From: Lacticaseibacillus kribbianus
Lineage (GTDB): Bacteria > Bacillota > Bacilli > Lactobacillales > Lactobacillaceae
NCBI RefSeq assembly: GCF_020180945.1
Contig: NZ_JAIPUL010000001.1
Coordinates: 1,178,001-1,242,000, forward strand
DNA: 64,000 bases
Direction of reading: 5' to 3'
Made by a program: the position numbers and the translations under genes. How positions within the stretch are numbered: position 1 is the first letter of the stretch; each line of letters begins with the position of its first letter. Below, in pieces: positions 43,531 through 50,942 of the stretch. The notes under the pieces were generated by a model. The model did no database searches, was not told the DNA's origin, and saw only the letters and a program-made list of their open reading frames with translations.

Positions 43531-43965
43531 CTAGTCGTCATCCTCGGTTTCTTCGTCGTCTGCAAAAAGGTTCTCGGGATCGACCGGCGTGGCCTTTTCC
43601 GGCACCACCCCGACCACGTGGACGTTCACCGCGTCCAGCGTCAGATCCGTCATGTACAGCAGCTGCTCGCGCAGGGTCTGCTGCATGTCCAGCGCGACCT
43701 TGGGCACGGAGACCCCGTAGTCCAGGTACACGTAGACGTCCGCGGTCAGGTGCGTGCCGTCCACGGTCAGGGCCACGCCCTTGCCGTGGTTGGCGCGGCC
43801 GAACCACTCGTTGATCGAACTGGTCAGGCTGCCGCGCATCTGGTAGACGCCATCGACGCCGACCGCGGCGATGCCCAAGATAACCTCCAAAACTTCCGGG
43901 ACGATCTCGATTGTCCCCTGAGCATCCGTGCGGTTCGCAAGTATGATATTTGTTTCTTCAGCCAT
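43531..43965 (-). CDS. yqhY: Asp23/Gls24 family protein YqhY
   Basis: 144-residue Asp23-domain protein in the conserved efp-yqhY-nusB cluster; homologues have been linked to acetyl-CoA carboxylase and lipid metabolism. IVPEVLEVILGIAAVGVDGV, VYVYLDYGVSVPKVALDMQQ and TLREQLLYMTDLTLDAVNVH are typical; the tail is acidic (EETEDDD). GAGGAGGATGCCTA precedes the ATG. It is distinct from YloU at 20949. Confidence 0.92.
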   Translation of the reverse strand: MAEETNIILANRTDAQGTIEIVPEVLEVILGIAAVGVDGVYQMRGSLTSSINEWFGRANHGKGVALTVDGTHLTADVYVYLDYGVSVPKVALDMQQTLREQLLYMTDLTLDAVNVHVVGVVPEKATPVDPENLFADDEETEDDD

Positions 43966-43996
43966 TAGGCATCCTCCTCGATTGTTGTTCGGTCGG

Positions 43997-44554
43997 TTAG
44001 GCGCGCGAGATGTAGGTCCCGTCCTGGGTGTTGATGGTCAAAACGTCGCCTTCGTTGATGAAGAACGGCACCTGAACCACCAGCCCGGTTTCCATGGTCG
44101 CAGGCTTGGAGCCGCCGCTGCTGGTGTTGCCGCGCACGCCGGGTTCGGTGGCGGTGACGGCCAGGTCAACGGTGTTCGGCACCTCGACGCCCAGCGTCTC
44201 CTGGTCGTGCATGATCACCTTGACCTCCATGTTCTCCTTGAGGTACTTGAGCTCCTCGCGGATTTCGTCGCCCGGCAGAGACAGCTGCTCGTAGGTCTCC
44301 ATGTCCATGAAGACGTAGTTGTCGCCGTCCGCGTACAGGTACTGCATGGTCTTGGTGTTGATCTGCGCCTTCTCCACTTTTTCGGTGGAACGGAAGGTCT
44401 TCTCCTGCACGGCGCCGGTGCGCAGGTTCTTCAGCGTCGAACGCACGAAGGCAGAGCCCTTCCCCGGCTTAACGTGCTGGAACTCGACGATCCGCCAGAG
44501 ACCGCCATCCACTTCGATGGTCAAGCCGTTCTTAAAATCATTTACAGAAATCAT
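43997..44554 (-). CDS. efp: Elongation factor P
   Basis: 185-residue, three-domain translation factor that rescues ribosomes stalled at polyproline. The domain I loop reads [12 protein letters not shown], with the modifiable Lys32 present; [20 protein letters not shown] closes domain III. The start at 44554 ([11 protein letters not shown]) follows GGAGGAACCATA. Confidence 0.96.
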   Translation of the reverse strand: MISVNDFKNGLTIEVDGGLWRIVEFQHVKPGKGSAFVRSTLKNLRTGAVQEKTFRSTEKVEKAQINTKTMQYLYADGDNYVFMDMETYEQLSLPGDEIREELKYLKENMEVKVIMHDQETLGVEVPNTVDLAVTATEPGVRGNTSSGGSKPATMETGLVVQVPFFINEGDVLTINTQDGTYISRA

Positions 44555-44590
44555 TATGGTTCCTCCATTATCGTTTGTAAACTCCACTTT

Positions 44591-44619
44591 ACTATAACAA
44601 GACTGCCCAACCGGCGCAA
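44591..44619 (-). promoter_or_regulatory. efp promoter
   Basis: Minus strand TTGCGC, 17-bp spacer, TATAGT, about 37 bases before the efp start. It likely drives efp-yqhY-nusB. Confidence 0.6.
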
Positions 44620-44706
44620 CCGCCGGCCGGCCTCACGATAATGGGTGTCCCCGTTCACTGACCGCAAGCTTTTGGCTCAGGTCCGGGCCGCTGCGACTTT
44701 TTTCCA

Positions 44707-45786
44707 CTATTTCACCTTCACCACGAGAATTTCCGCCGGCGCCTTGGTGGTCAACACCTTGGCCCCGGTTTCGGTAATCAACAGGTCGTCTTCGATGCGC
44801 ACCCCGCCGACGTTCGGCAGGTAGATGCCGGGCTCGTCGGTTTCGACGTTGCCTGGAACCTGCGGCACCGCGTTGTAGACGCCCCAGGCGCCCGGCCCCT
44901 CGTGAATCGACAGGCCGATGCCGTGCCCGGTGCCGTGGCCGAAGTACTGGCCAAAGCCTGCGTCATCGATGAAGCCGTGGGCGAAATCGTTGATCTGCCG
45001 CCCTGTGACGCCCGGCGCCATCAGCTCGGCCACACCCTGGTTGCAGGCGTAGACCACGCGGTAGATCGCCTTGATGCGCGCGTCGGGCTCGCCGACGGCA
45101 AAGGTGCGCGTGATGTCCGAGACGTAGCCCTGGTAGATGCAGCCCCAGTCCAGCGTGACCACGTCGCCTTCCTCAATCACCTTCGCTGTGGCCGCGCCGT
45201 GCGGCATCGCCGAGCGCGCGCCGCTTGCGACGATGGTCTCAAAGGAGGTGCCGGATGCGCCGAGCTTGCGCATGTAAAAGTCCAGGTCAAGCGCAACCTC
45301 GGCCTCGGTCATCCCGGGCTGAATGGTCGCCAGCACGTGTTCGTACCCCGCCTCGGCGATCTCGATCGCCTTTTGAATCAGGGCCAGCTCCGCGTCATCC
45401 TTGACCTCGCGCAGCGTCGCCACGAAGTTCTGGGTGGGCTGCCACTCAGTCGGCGCCGGCAGCCGCTTGAAGTCGGCGTACACCAGCACCTCGGCCTCAA
45501 AGCCCACGCGCGCCAGCCCGTGGGCGACGGCCAGCTCCCCGGCCTTGGCGAACAGCCCCGCCGTGTGTAGCACCAGCTCGCTGTTGGTCACCTCGGCCTG
45601 CACCTGCGTCGTGAATCGCGAGTCCGTGATCAAAAAGCTCTGCGTGGCGCTCACCAACAGCGCGCTTTCGTCGCCGGTGAAGCCGGTCAAATACGTCACG
45701 TTGGTCGCATCGGTCACCAGAAAGCCGTCGAGGTTCGCTTCGGCCAGCTTGGCCTGCAGCCGCTTGAGTCGCAAGTCATTCGTCAT
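44707..45786 (-). CDS. pepP: Xaa-Pro aminopeptidase (M24B family)
   Basis: Cytosolic metallopeptidase removing N-terminal residues preceding proline. It is 359 residues. The creatinase-like N-domain (LVTDATNVTYLTGFTGDESA) and the pita-bread catalytic domain show metal ligands in VVTLDWGCIYQGYVSDITRT, FGHGTGHGIGLSIHEGP, and E residues in TDEPGIYLPNVGGVRIEDDL. The start at 45786 (MTNDLRLK) is placed ten bases after AAGGG; two upstream ATGs are possible. Its place next to efp suits the shared proline theme and is common in Bacillota. Confidence 0.92.
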   Translation of the reverse strand: MTNDLRLKRLQAKLAEANLDGFLVTDATNVTYLTGFTGDESALLVSATQSFLITDSRFTTQVQAEVTNSELVLHTAGLFAKAGELAVAHGLARVGFEAEVLVYADFKRLPAPTEWQPTQNFVATLREVKDDAELALIQKAIEIAEAGYEHVLATIQPGMTEAEVALDLDFYMRKLGASGTSFETIVASGARSAMPHGAATAKVIEEGDVVTLDWGCIYQGYVSDITRTFAVGEPDARIKAIYRVVYACNQGVAELMAPGVTGRQINDFAHGFIDDAGFGQYFGHGTGHGIGLSIHEGPGAWGVYNAVPQVPGNVETDEPGIYLPNVGGVRIEDDLLITETGAKVLTTKAPAEILVVKVK

Positions 45787-45859
45787 GCTCATCCATCCCT
45801 TCATCGTTATTGGTCAACGCCGCCGCAGCGGCAGGAGCGCCCGCAGCACGGCCGCGGGC

Positions 45860-45884
45860 AAAAAAAACGCCCCGTGACCGGGGC
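45860..45884 (-). terminator. Terminator of rplU-prp-rpmA
   Basis: Minus strand GCCCCGGTCACGGGGC followed by GTTTTTTTT. Confidence 0.9.
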
Positions 45885-45893
45885 ATTTTCGTG

Positions 45894-46184
45894 TTATTCA
45901 GCTTTTTCGACTGGATAAACGGAGACTTGCTTGCGATCGCGACCCAGACGTTCGAATTTCACGATGCCGTCCGTCGTTGCGAACAGCGTGTCATCGCCGC
46001 CGCGACCAACGTTGGTCCCTGGGTGGATCTTCGTGCCGCGCTGGCGGTACAAGATGTTGCCTGCCAGTACGAACTGGCCGTCGGCGCGCTTAGCACCAAG
46101 ACGACGACCGGCAGAGTTCCGCCCGTTAGAAGTGGAACCGCCCCCCTTATGGTGGGAGAAGAATTGTAAGTCCATCTTTAACAT
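45894..46184 (-). CDS. rpmA: Ribosomal protein L27 (with cleavable N-terminus)
   Basis: 96-residue large-subunit protein near the peptidyl transferase centre. The N-terminal extension MLKMDLQFF ends at SHHKGGGST; in Bacillota this nonapeptide is removed by the protease Prp, whose gene is adjacent. [20 protein letters not shown] and [20 protein letters not shown] confirm L27. GGAGGTGTACAGATT precedes the ATG. Confidence 0.97.
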   Translation of the reverse strand: MLKMDLQFFSHHKGGGSTSNGRNSAGRRLGAKRADGQFVLAGNILYRQRGTKIHPGTNVGRGGDDTLFATTDGIVKFERLGRDRKQVSVYPVEKAE

Positions 46185-46209
46185 AATCTGTACACCTCCG
46201 AATGTTGAA

Positions 46210-46554
46210 TTAGGTTATATGGTTCGTTGTGACGCTCAGATAGTCCGCGCTGGTCGCCTGAATCTGGCCCAAGGAAAACCGCAGACTCTCAAGAAGAATC
46301 TGCGCCGTGTGGGCGGCATCCGGGGACAGGGTCGTCGGGATGGCCACCGTTAAGTGTCCCCCCTCGATTGCATCCACCGCCGTGACCGGGTCGAACCCGG
46401 TCAGGTGCTCGATGCCGTTGGCGGCACCGATGGTCACGGCCGAAACCGCGGCGCACACGATGTCGTGCCCGTATTCCCCCGAGTCGGCGTGACCCTTCAG
46501 CGTGAGCTTGCGGATCGTGCCGTCCTTGGCGAGCAAAAACTGCGCTTTGATCAT
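46210..46554 (-). CDS. prp: Ribosomal-processing cysteine protease Prp
   Basis: 114-residue protease (YsxB/DUF464) that trims the L27 N-terminus. [20 protein letters not shown] carries the catalytic His22 and Cys34. It lies between rplU and rpmA, as always in this clade. Confidence 0.95.
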   Translation of the reverse strand: MIKAQFLLAKDGTIRKLTLKGHADSGEYGHDIVCAAVSAVTIGAANGIEHLTGFDPVTAVDAIEGGHLTVAIPTTLSPDAAHTAQILLESLRFSLGQIQATSADYLSVTTNHIT

Positions 46555-46568
46555 GAGTTCAACCCCTG

Positions 46569-46880
46569 TTAGGCGTTGATCGCGTCGATAACGACCTTCG
46601 TGTATGGCTGGCGGTGGCCCTTCTTCTGGTGGCTGTGCTTCTTAGGCTTGTACTTGTAGGTAACAACCTTCTTTTCGCGCCCTTGCTTCTCAACCTTACC
46701 AGTGACCGTTGCACCGTCGATGGTCGGCGTGCCGATCTTGGCATCGCCTTCACCTGCGACCAGGATAACCTGATCGAAGGTCACCGTTGCGCCTTCTTCA
46801 ACATCGAGCTTCTCGACGTAAAGTGCCGAACCGACTTCAGCTTTGTACTGCTTGCCGCCAGTTTTGATAATTGCGTACAT
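46569..46880 (-). CDS. rplU: Ribosomal protein L21
   Basis: 103-residue protein. [20 protein letters not shown] and [20 protein letters not shown] are diagnostic. ATG at 46880 lies behind AGGAGGTGCACAAG. It is the first gene of rplU-prp-rpmA, preceded by a structured leader. Confidence 0.97.
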   Translation of the reverse strand: MYAIIKTGGKQYKAEVGSALYVEKLDVEEGATVTFDQVILVAGEGDAKIGTPTIDGATVTGKVEKQGREKKVVTYKYKPKKHSHQKKGHRQPYTKVVIDAINA

Positions 46881-46995
46881 CTTGTGCACCTCCTGTTGCC
46901 CGTAGGCTAATTCCCCTGAGGACTCGCCAAGCCGGGTGCTAAGCTTTGAAACCCGGCGTTGCGCGGTTGCAGATGAGGGGTGACAAATACAACGT
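46881..46995 (-). promoter_or_regulatory. Structured leader of rplU (L21 leader-like)
   Basis: The ~115-base untranslated region contains a hairpin with arms GCCGGGT and ACCCGGC (46931-46957 on the plus strand) and a run of conserved-looking bases before the ribosome binding site. Position and size fit the L21 autoregulatory leader known in Bacillota; assignment is by position and fold only. Confidence 0.5.
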
Positions 46996-46999
46996 ATCG

Positions 47000-47028
47000 A
47001 TTGTATCAAAGACCACTCCCCCGCGCAA
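47000..47028 (-). promoter_or_regulatory. rplU promoter
   Basis: Minus strand TTGCGC, 17-bp spacer, TACAAT, starting the rplU leader about 110 bases before the ATG. It lies back-to-back with the promoter at 47048-47076. Confidence 0.65.
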
Positions 47029-47047
47029 GCAAAATGTCAAAGTCGCC

Positions 47048-47076
47048 TTGTGGCAGGCCCCGCGTTCCGTTATACT
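47048..47076 (+). promoter_or_regulatory. Promoter of the small membrane protein gene
   Basis: TTGTGG, 17-bp spacer, TATACT, 32 bases before the ATG at 47109. Confidence 0.6.
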
Positions 47077-47108
47077 GTCTTTCAGAATCCCAAAAACGAG
47101 GCGAACCC

Positions 47109-47345
47109 ATGACAACCCTGATTGTTCTTCTCTTATTTATATTGTCAGGCGGCCTGACGGTGATGACCACAGCCAAGCTGCACGCGCCGTGGCGCTACAT
47201 CGTCGCCGCGCTGTGCATCCTAGTCGTCGCGGGCGCGTCCGCCAAGTTCTTCGGCACCGGTGCCTTGACCGTCGGCCTCGCCGCCTGGATGCTGGCGCTG
47301 GCCGTCGCACTCAACGCGCTGCGCTACTTCCTGCGCGAACACTGA
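47109..47345 (+). CDS. Small hydrophobic membrane protein, unknown function
   Basis: 78-residue protein with about three hydrophobic segments (TLIVLLLFILSGGLTVM, WRYIVAALCILVVAGA, LTVGLAAWMLALAVAL) and a short charged tail. No family is recognised. GAGGCGAACCC precedes the ATG, a good promoter lies upstream and a strong terminator follows, so it is a stand-alone gene. The last codons (TACTTCCTGCGCGAACAC) are repeated almost exactly just after the stop (47345-47366). Confidence 0.7.
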   Translation: MTTLIVLLLFILSGGLTVMTTAKLHAPWRYIVAALCILVVAGASAKFFGTGALTVGLAAWMLALAVALNALRYFLREH

Positions 47346-47383
47346 GCTACTTCCTGCGCGAGCACTGAGCTACAAGCGCTAAG

Positions 47384-47414
47384 AAACGGGACCCACCGAC
47401 CGGTGGGTCCCGTT
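47384..47414 (+). terminator. Terminator of the small membrane protein gene
   Basis: AAACGGGACCCACCG-ac-CGGTGGGTCCCGTTT: 15-bp perfect stem with TTT tail. Confidence 0.8.
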
Positions 47415-47424
47415 TGCTGTTTAT

Positions 47425-47696
47425 GCGCCGGCCGGTGGCCCAACCGTCTCGTCTAGGCTACCCGTCACGCTAAGTGCGCGCTTCTGCGCCGTGGGATCGT
47501 CGAGCTACGCGGGGCAACGCCGGTTCGTCTAGCTAAGCCAACCGGCTAAGTGCGCCCCGCTGCGCCCTGGATTGTCGTCGGGCTACGAAGCGCTACGCGG
47601 GAACGGCTTGCTACGCCAGGTCTCTCGGGCCAAAGTGCGGCCCAAGCGCCCTGCCTAGGCAACCCGTCACGCTAAGTGCGCGCTTCTTCGCCCTGG
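47425..47696 (-). repeat. Terminator-associated hairpin repeat, locus D (three degenerate units)
   Basis: Minus-strand units begin with CCAGGGCG at 47696 and 47570 and CCACGGCG at 47494; lengths are 126, 76 and about 70 bases. Only the first has the core (47624-47646, CTTGGGCC-GCACTTT-GGCCCGAG). The second retains the outer arms (GCACTTAGC, GTTGCCCCGCGTAGCTCGACGA) but lacks the core. The first box starts four bases past the U-tract of the cytochrome b5-like gene's terminator. With two terminators, the array fills the 47346-47784 gap between convergent genes. Confidence 0.8.
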
Positions 47697-47699
47697 TAC

Positions 47700-47730
47700 A
47701 AAAACAGGCGGCGCCATGATCGCGCCGCCT
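47700..47730 (-). terminator. Terminator of the cytochrome b5-like gene
   Basis: AGGCGGCGC and GCGCCGCCT arms, followed on the minus strand by GTTTTTG. Confidence 0.85.
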
Positions 47731-47784
47731 TGCCCCTGCCAAGGACCTTCAGTATACCACCGATCCTGCAGGCTGCAACACTGG

Positions 47785-48018
47785 TTAGCCGACGTACTTA
47801 CCGACCACCGGCAGCTTGGCCAGGACGGACTTGCCGTGCGGTGCGTGCACAATCACGTCGCTCAGGTCCTGCCCGGCGTGGTTGCCGTGGTGGTTCTCGC
47901 CCGCCCACGCCGGCACGTTGGTGAGGTCGTACACCACGCCGTCGATTGCGACGTACTTCTTGGGGTCATCCACCCCGTTGTACTTGGCCAGTGTTTCCTT
48001 GGTGAACGTTTCTGTCAT
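47785..48018 (-). CDS. Cytochrome b5-like heme-binding domain protein
   Basis: 77-residue soluble protein with the cytochrome b5 fold: TKETLAKYNGVDDPKKYVAI, DGVVYDLTNVPAWAGENHHG (with a histidine cluster, HHGNHAGQDLSD, in the place of the HPGG heme ligand region) and DVIVHAPHGKSV. The canonical first ligand motif is altered, so heme binding needs proof. Of three consecutive ATGs, the one at 48018 is best spaced from AAGGGG. Function in lactobacilli is unknown. Confidence 0.8.
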   Translation of the reverse strand: MTETFTKETLAKYNGVDDPKKYVAIDGVVYDLTNVPAWAGENHHGNHAGQDLSDVIVHAPHGKSVLAKLPVVGKYVG

Positions 48019-48150
48019 CATCATTTCCCCTTCCGTGACAAGATTGTCTACAACCTAATTATAGTCATTTGGGGGCGCCGTGTCCAACAATATGCCTCGC
48101 GGTGCGGCTCGGTCTCAGGTCTGATGTTTCACTTATTTCAGCCATTGCAC

Positions 48151-48179
48151 TTGACTAACTTATTAAATACAAGTAGACT
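48151..48179 (+). promoter_or_regulatory. Promoter of the 40-codon gene
   Basis: TTGACT, 17-bp spacer, TAGACT in AT-rich sequence, 54 bases before the ATG at 48233. One of the strongest promoters by consensus in the window. Confidence 0.65.
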
Positions 48180-48232
48180 AGTCACATTGTCAAAAGGCCA
48201 TTCATGTACTTATACGAATGGAGGTAATATAC

Positions 48233-48355
48233 ATGAAATACAAGATTCAATTAGACACGTCCAACCAACTCTTCATCGCGATCGACCTCAGTGACCAGAA
48301 ACACACTGCCACCGGTCGAACCATCGAGCAGGCGGTCGCACACCTGAACAATTGA
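48233..48355 (+). CDS. 40-residue protein, HicB-like N-terminal segment
   Basis: Short gene preceded by GGAGGTAATATAC, eight bases from the ATG. The product begins MKYKIQLDTSNQLFIAIDLS and ends ATGRTIEQAVAHLNN. This spacing (two strands, then a T/G-x-T-x-E-A helix) recalls the N-terminal half of HicB-type antitoxins, though no HicA toxin gene is adjacent. The upstream 200 bases are strikingly AT-rich for this genome. A hairpin CCATTC..GAATGG (48198-48221) overlaps the first bases of the ribosome binding site. The gene is complete; ISL3 copy 2 inserted downstream, in its terminator. Confidence 0.6.
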   Translation: MKYKIQLDTSNQLFIAIDLSDQKHTATGRTIEQAVAHLNN

Positions 48356-48371
48356 TGCCTTGTGCCAAAGC

Positions 48372-48386
48372 AAACGCCCGGTTCAC
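48372..48386. terminator. Left arm of terminator interrupted by ISL3 copy 2
   Basis: AAACGCCCGGTTCAC pairs (one G-U) with GTGAGCCGGGCGTTT at 49862-49876. Removing the IS and one target duplication restores a 15-bp stem with loop AAAATT between the 40-codon gene (+) and manA (-). Confidence 0.8.
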
Positions 48387-48437
48387 AAAATTGGCTCTGC
48401 GTCAACTGGTGTTGAAGAATAATTTGATATTTTCTGG

Positions 48438-48466
48438 GAGTTCCTCTTTGGAGGGGCTCTTTTGTT
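48438..48466 (+). terminator. Inward-facing terminator at the right end of ISL3 copy 2
   Basis: GAGTTCCTC-TTTG-GAGGGGCTC followed by TTTTGTT. In this location it can terminate transcripts of the 40-codon gene, replacing the interrupted terminator. Confidence 0.65.
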
Positions 48467-48468
48467 AT

Positions 48469-49710
48469 TTATGCGATAATCTGGTAGATCCGCTCGAAGA
48501 AGTGAGCTTGGTCTCTGAATCCATAGCACGATCGCTTGAGCGCTTTGATCTTGCGATTAATCCCTTCAAGTGGACCGTTGGAACGCCAACTGTCCGCTGC
48601 CGCCAGAATTCCAGCCTGGTTCGATTTGAGCGTGCGGATTGCGGTGTCCATTTCGGTTCCGGTTGACTCGTAGTGTTCAAGTAACTGCCACAACCGCCGC
48701 GGATTGTGGCCCATCAAGGCATCGTGAAGCGCTTGGTAGGTTTCGCATACTGTGGCCAACCGAGGGTTGGCGGTGAACGCCACATCTAGGGCGCCCTGTT
48801 CCGTGATATGCTCGTTCAGCCCACGCATGTATTTGGTGTGTATCGCGTCCGGTGCGGCCTTGTGGAAGAGCCGCCACTGATGTTTAAGAATACGGTAGAC
48901 TCGGCTCGTTTTGTCGTCGAGCTGCTTAAGCGTTGCGACGCGCACAGTGTCCACCGCGTGACCGAGCAACTGAACGATATGGAAGCGATCGATGATGAGC
49001 TGGGCATTGGGGAAAACTTGGTGGATAAAAGCTTGGTAGGAGGCGTTCATGTCCATTGTGATGGTCTGAACGGCGGCGCGTTCTGCCGTGGAGTAGTTGG
49101 CAAGAAAGAAGTCCTTGATAGTCTTATTCAGACGGTCGCCAAGAAGCTTCACCAATCGATGGGTATCGCCATCAATACAGATGAAGGACATCATATTCTG
49201 AGTTGATCGAAACTCGTCAAAACATAGGTTGGTCGGCAACTCCGGGCGACTGCGATGGTGGAGATGGGACTTGAGTTCTCGTCGAACTGTCGCTGCAGAG
49301 ATACCCGTATTTTTGGCAATCACTGCTTCGGGGAGGGACTGCCTGGCAAGCTGTAGGACTGTTTGCTTGATTGAGTGGGCAATCGTGTCATTGTAGGCCA
49401 CAAGCGGTGTCTCTGCGGAACAGGTACGATGGCAGGCCGAGCAGAGCCAGCGCTGTTTGGAAAGCTCAAGAAGCGTTGGAAGTTGACTGAGTGATTGAAT
49501 GCGGATGTGTGTCGCCTTATGACCGTTAGGTCGCAACGCGTCTTCACCACAGTGAGGACAAGTATCGCGGTGGTAAGTGAGATCACACGCAATGACGTGG
49601 TACTGAAGGCGCCGCTTGCCCCGGCCTCGGTAGCCGTCGTAAACTGCGGTTACATGAATGTTCTCGTATGGCAATCCCAGGACAGAGAGCGTAGAATCAA
49701 GGTTGGACAT
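48469..49710 (-). CDS. tnp: ISL3 family transposase
   Basis: Predicted protein identical to that of copy 1 at 1114-2355: zinc-binding CPHCG/CSAC, a helix-turn-helix and the DDE domain with LCFDEF, ITMDMNASY and GPLEGINRKIKAL. The gene is intact. Identity over the full length means transposition or gene conversion was recent. ATG at 49710 is preferred to GTG at 49713. Confidence 0.95.
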   Translation of the reverse strand: MSNLDSTLSVLGLPYENIHVTAVYDGYRGRGKRRLQYHVIACDLTYHRDTCPHCGEDALRPNGHKATHIRIQSLSQLPTLLELSKQRWLCSACHRTCSAETPLVAYNDTIAHSIKQTVLQLARQSLPEAVIAKNTGISAATVRRELKSHLHHRSRPELPTNLCFDEFRSTQNMMSFICIDGDTHRLVKLLGDRLNKTIKDFFLANYSTAERAAVQTITMDMNASYQAFIHQVFPNAQLIIDRFHIVQLLGHAVDTVRVATLKQLDDKTSRVYRILKHQWRLFHKAAPDAIHTKYMRGLNEHITEQGALDVAFTANPRLATVCETYQALHDALMGHNPRRLWQLLEHYESTGTEMDTAIRTLKSNQAGILAAADSWRSNGPLEGINRKIKALKRSCYGFRDQAHFFERIYQIIA

Positions 49711-49797
49711 CACTAATACCTCGCTTTGTTTTAGGTTTGGTCGCTTGGAGCGAAGAACGGGTGCTAGATGGTGCCCTTTTATTTTGCGCTGTTATTG

Positions 49798-49852
49798 AAA
49801 AAAGGTCTACACTCTCGGCGTTGGAATTCTCCAACACCAGAAAGTGTAGACC
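49798..49852 (-). terminator. Inward-facing terminator at the left end of ISL3 copy 2
   Basis: Mirror of 972-1026. It can end manA transcripts entering the element, substituting for the interrupted manA terminator. Confidence 0.7.
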
Positions 49853-49861
49853 CACAAAATT

Positions 49862-49877
49862 GTGAGCCGGGCGTTTT
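49862..49877. terminator. Right arm of terminator interrupted by ISL3 copy 2
   Basis: GTGAGCCGGGCGTTTT, partner of 48372-48386, 20 bases downstream of the manA stop. Confidence 0.8.
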
Positions 49878-49896
49878 ACTGTCTAATCGAACCGTT

Positions 49897-50871
49897 CTAC
49901 GCTTCCTCGGCGCCTGGCGTGGAGGTGATGATCATCATCTTGCCGTCGAGTGTCCAGTCCTTGATCTGGTTCGGGATGATGAAGTGGCGACCCTTTTCGA
50001 TTGGGTAGGTCTGCCCATCGGCCGTCAGGGTCCCGGACCCTTCTAGGACGGAGAACAGCGTGTAAGGTGCCGTTGCGTGCTGGGTCAGCTTGCCGTCGAG
50101 GTCGATCTTGTACACGGAGAAGAACTTGGAGATTGGCGCGGTGACGAAGGTCGTGATGGTCGCATCGTCCACCTTTTGGGTCGTGATGTTGAGCTTCGGG
50201 TCAACGCTCGGCACGGTGGTCGTGTCGATGCTCTGCTGCAGGTGCAGCTCGCGCTTGTTGCCTGCAGCGTCGGTGCGGTCGTAGTCGTACAGGCGGTAGG
50301 TCGTGTCCGAGCTCTGCTGGGTCTCAAGCACCATGATGCCCTTGTTCAGGGCGTGGATCGTCCCACTCGGCACGTACACGAAGTCGCCGGTCTTGACCGA
50401 CACCTTGCGCAGCAGGTGCTCCCAGTCGCCCTTGTGGATCATGTCGGCGAGCTCCTCGCGCGTCTTGGCGTGGTGGCCGTAGATCAGGTAGGAGCCGGGT
50501 TCGGCGGAGATCACGTACCAGCACTCGGTCTTGCCGAGCTCGCCTTCGCGCTCGTGCGCGGCCGCGTAGGCGTCATCCGGGTGCACCTGAACGGACAGGC
50601 TGTCGTTGGCGTCCAGAATCTTGGTCAGCAGAGGAAAAACCTTGCCCTTTTGGTGGCCGAAGTACTCTTGGTGATCCCGCCACGCGACGTCGAGCGTGGT
50701 GCCGGCAAGCGGGCCGTTGGCGATCACGTCCGGGCCGTTCGGGTGCGCCGAGATGGCCCACAGTTCGCCGATCTGGCCATCTGGAATGTCGTAGCCGAAG
50801 TCGGTGGCCAGCTTGCGGCCGCCCCAGATCTTGTGGTGAAAGACAGGTTCGAGAAAAATAGGTTCAGTCAA
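49897..50871 (-). CDS. manA: Mannose-6-phosphate isomerase, class I
   Basis: Zinc enzyme interconverting mannose 6-phosphate and fructose 6-phosphate. It is 324 residues, the short Bacillota form. LTKILDANDSLSVQVHPDD supplies metal ligands, GKTECWYVISAEPGSYLIYG carries the conserved E, and YVPSGTIHALNKGIMVLETQ the last His. The start is TTG at 50871 behind AAGGAGGAAGTATT. It is transcribed toward the IS. Confidence 0.95.
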   Translation of the reverse strand: MTEPIFLEPVFHHKIWGGRKLATDFGYDIPDGQIGELWAISAHPNGPDVIANGPLAGTTLDVAWRDHQEYFGHQKGKVFPLLTKILDANDSLSVQVHPDDAYAAAHEREGELGKTECWYVISAEPGSYLIYGHHAKTREELADMIHKGDWEHLLRKVSVKTGDFVYVPSGTIHALNKGIMVLETQQSSDTTYRLYDYDRTDAAGNKRELHLQQSIDTTTVPSVDPKLNITTQKVDDATITTFVTAPISKFFSVYKIDLDGKLTQHATAPYTLFSVLEGSGTLTADGQTYPIEKGRHFIIPNQIKDWTLDGKMMIITSTPGAEEA

Positions 50872-50909
50872 AATACTTCCTCCTTGAAGGTGACGCGAGA
50901 TTTAGACTT

Positions 50910-50928
50910 TTCATCCGCTTACATTCTA
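50910..50928 (-). promoter_or_regulatory. manA -10 region with cre-like site
   Basis: Minus strand TGT-TAGAAT (extended -10, 50923-50928), overlapped by TGTAAGCGGATGAA (50910-50923), which resembles a CcpA cre site with one mismatch in the terminal CA. Catabolite control would suit a sugar isomerase. Confidence 0.35.
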
Positions 50929-50942
50929 ACATACCGCCCGGC

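Larger units (their letters stand above)
48393..49853 (-). mobile_element. ISL3-family insertion sequence, copy 2 (1461 bp)
   Basis: Same length, ends and protein as copy 1, in opposite orientation. It is flanked by the 8-bp direct repeat ACAAAATT (48385-48392 and 49854-49861). The target is the loop and last stem bases of an intrinsic terminator. Distinct, intact target duplications at both copies show two independent insertions. Confidence 0.95.

Noticed and set aside
44588-44706. Terminator or small RNA between efp and pepP
   Set aside because: Apart from the efp promoter, no stable stem with a U-tract or other signal was found.
2432-48392. Composite transposon bounded by the two ISL3 copies
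   Set aside because: The interior is core chromosome, and each copy has its own distinct, intact target duplication, so the block did not move as a unit.
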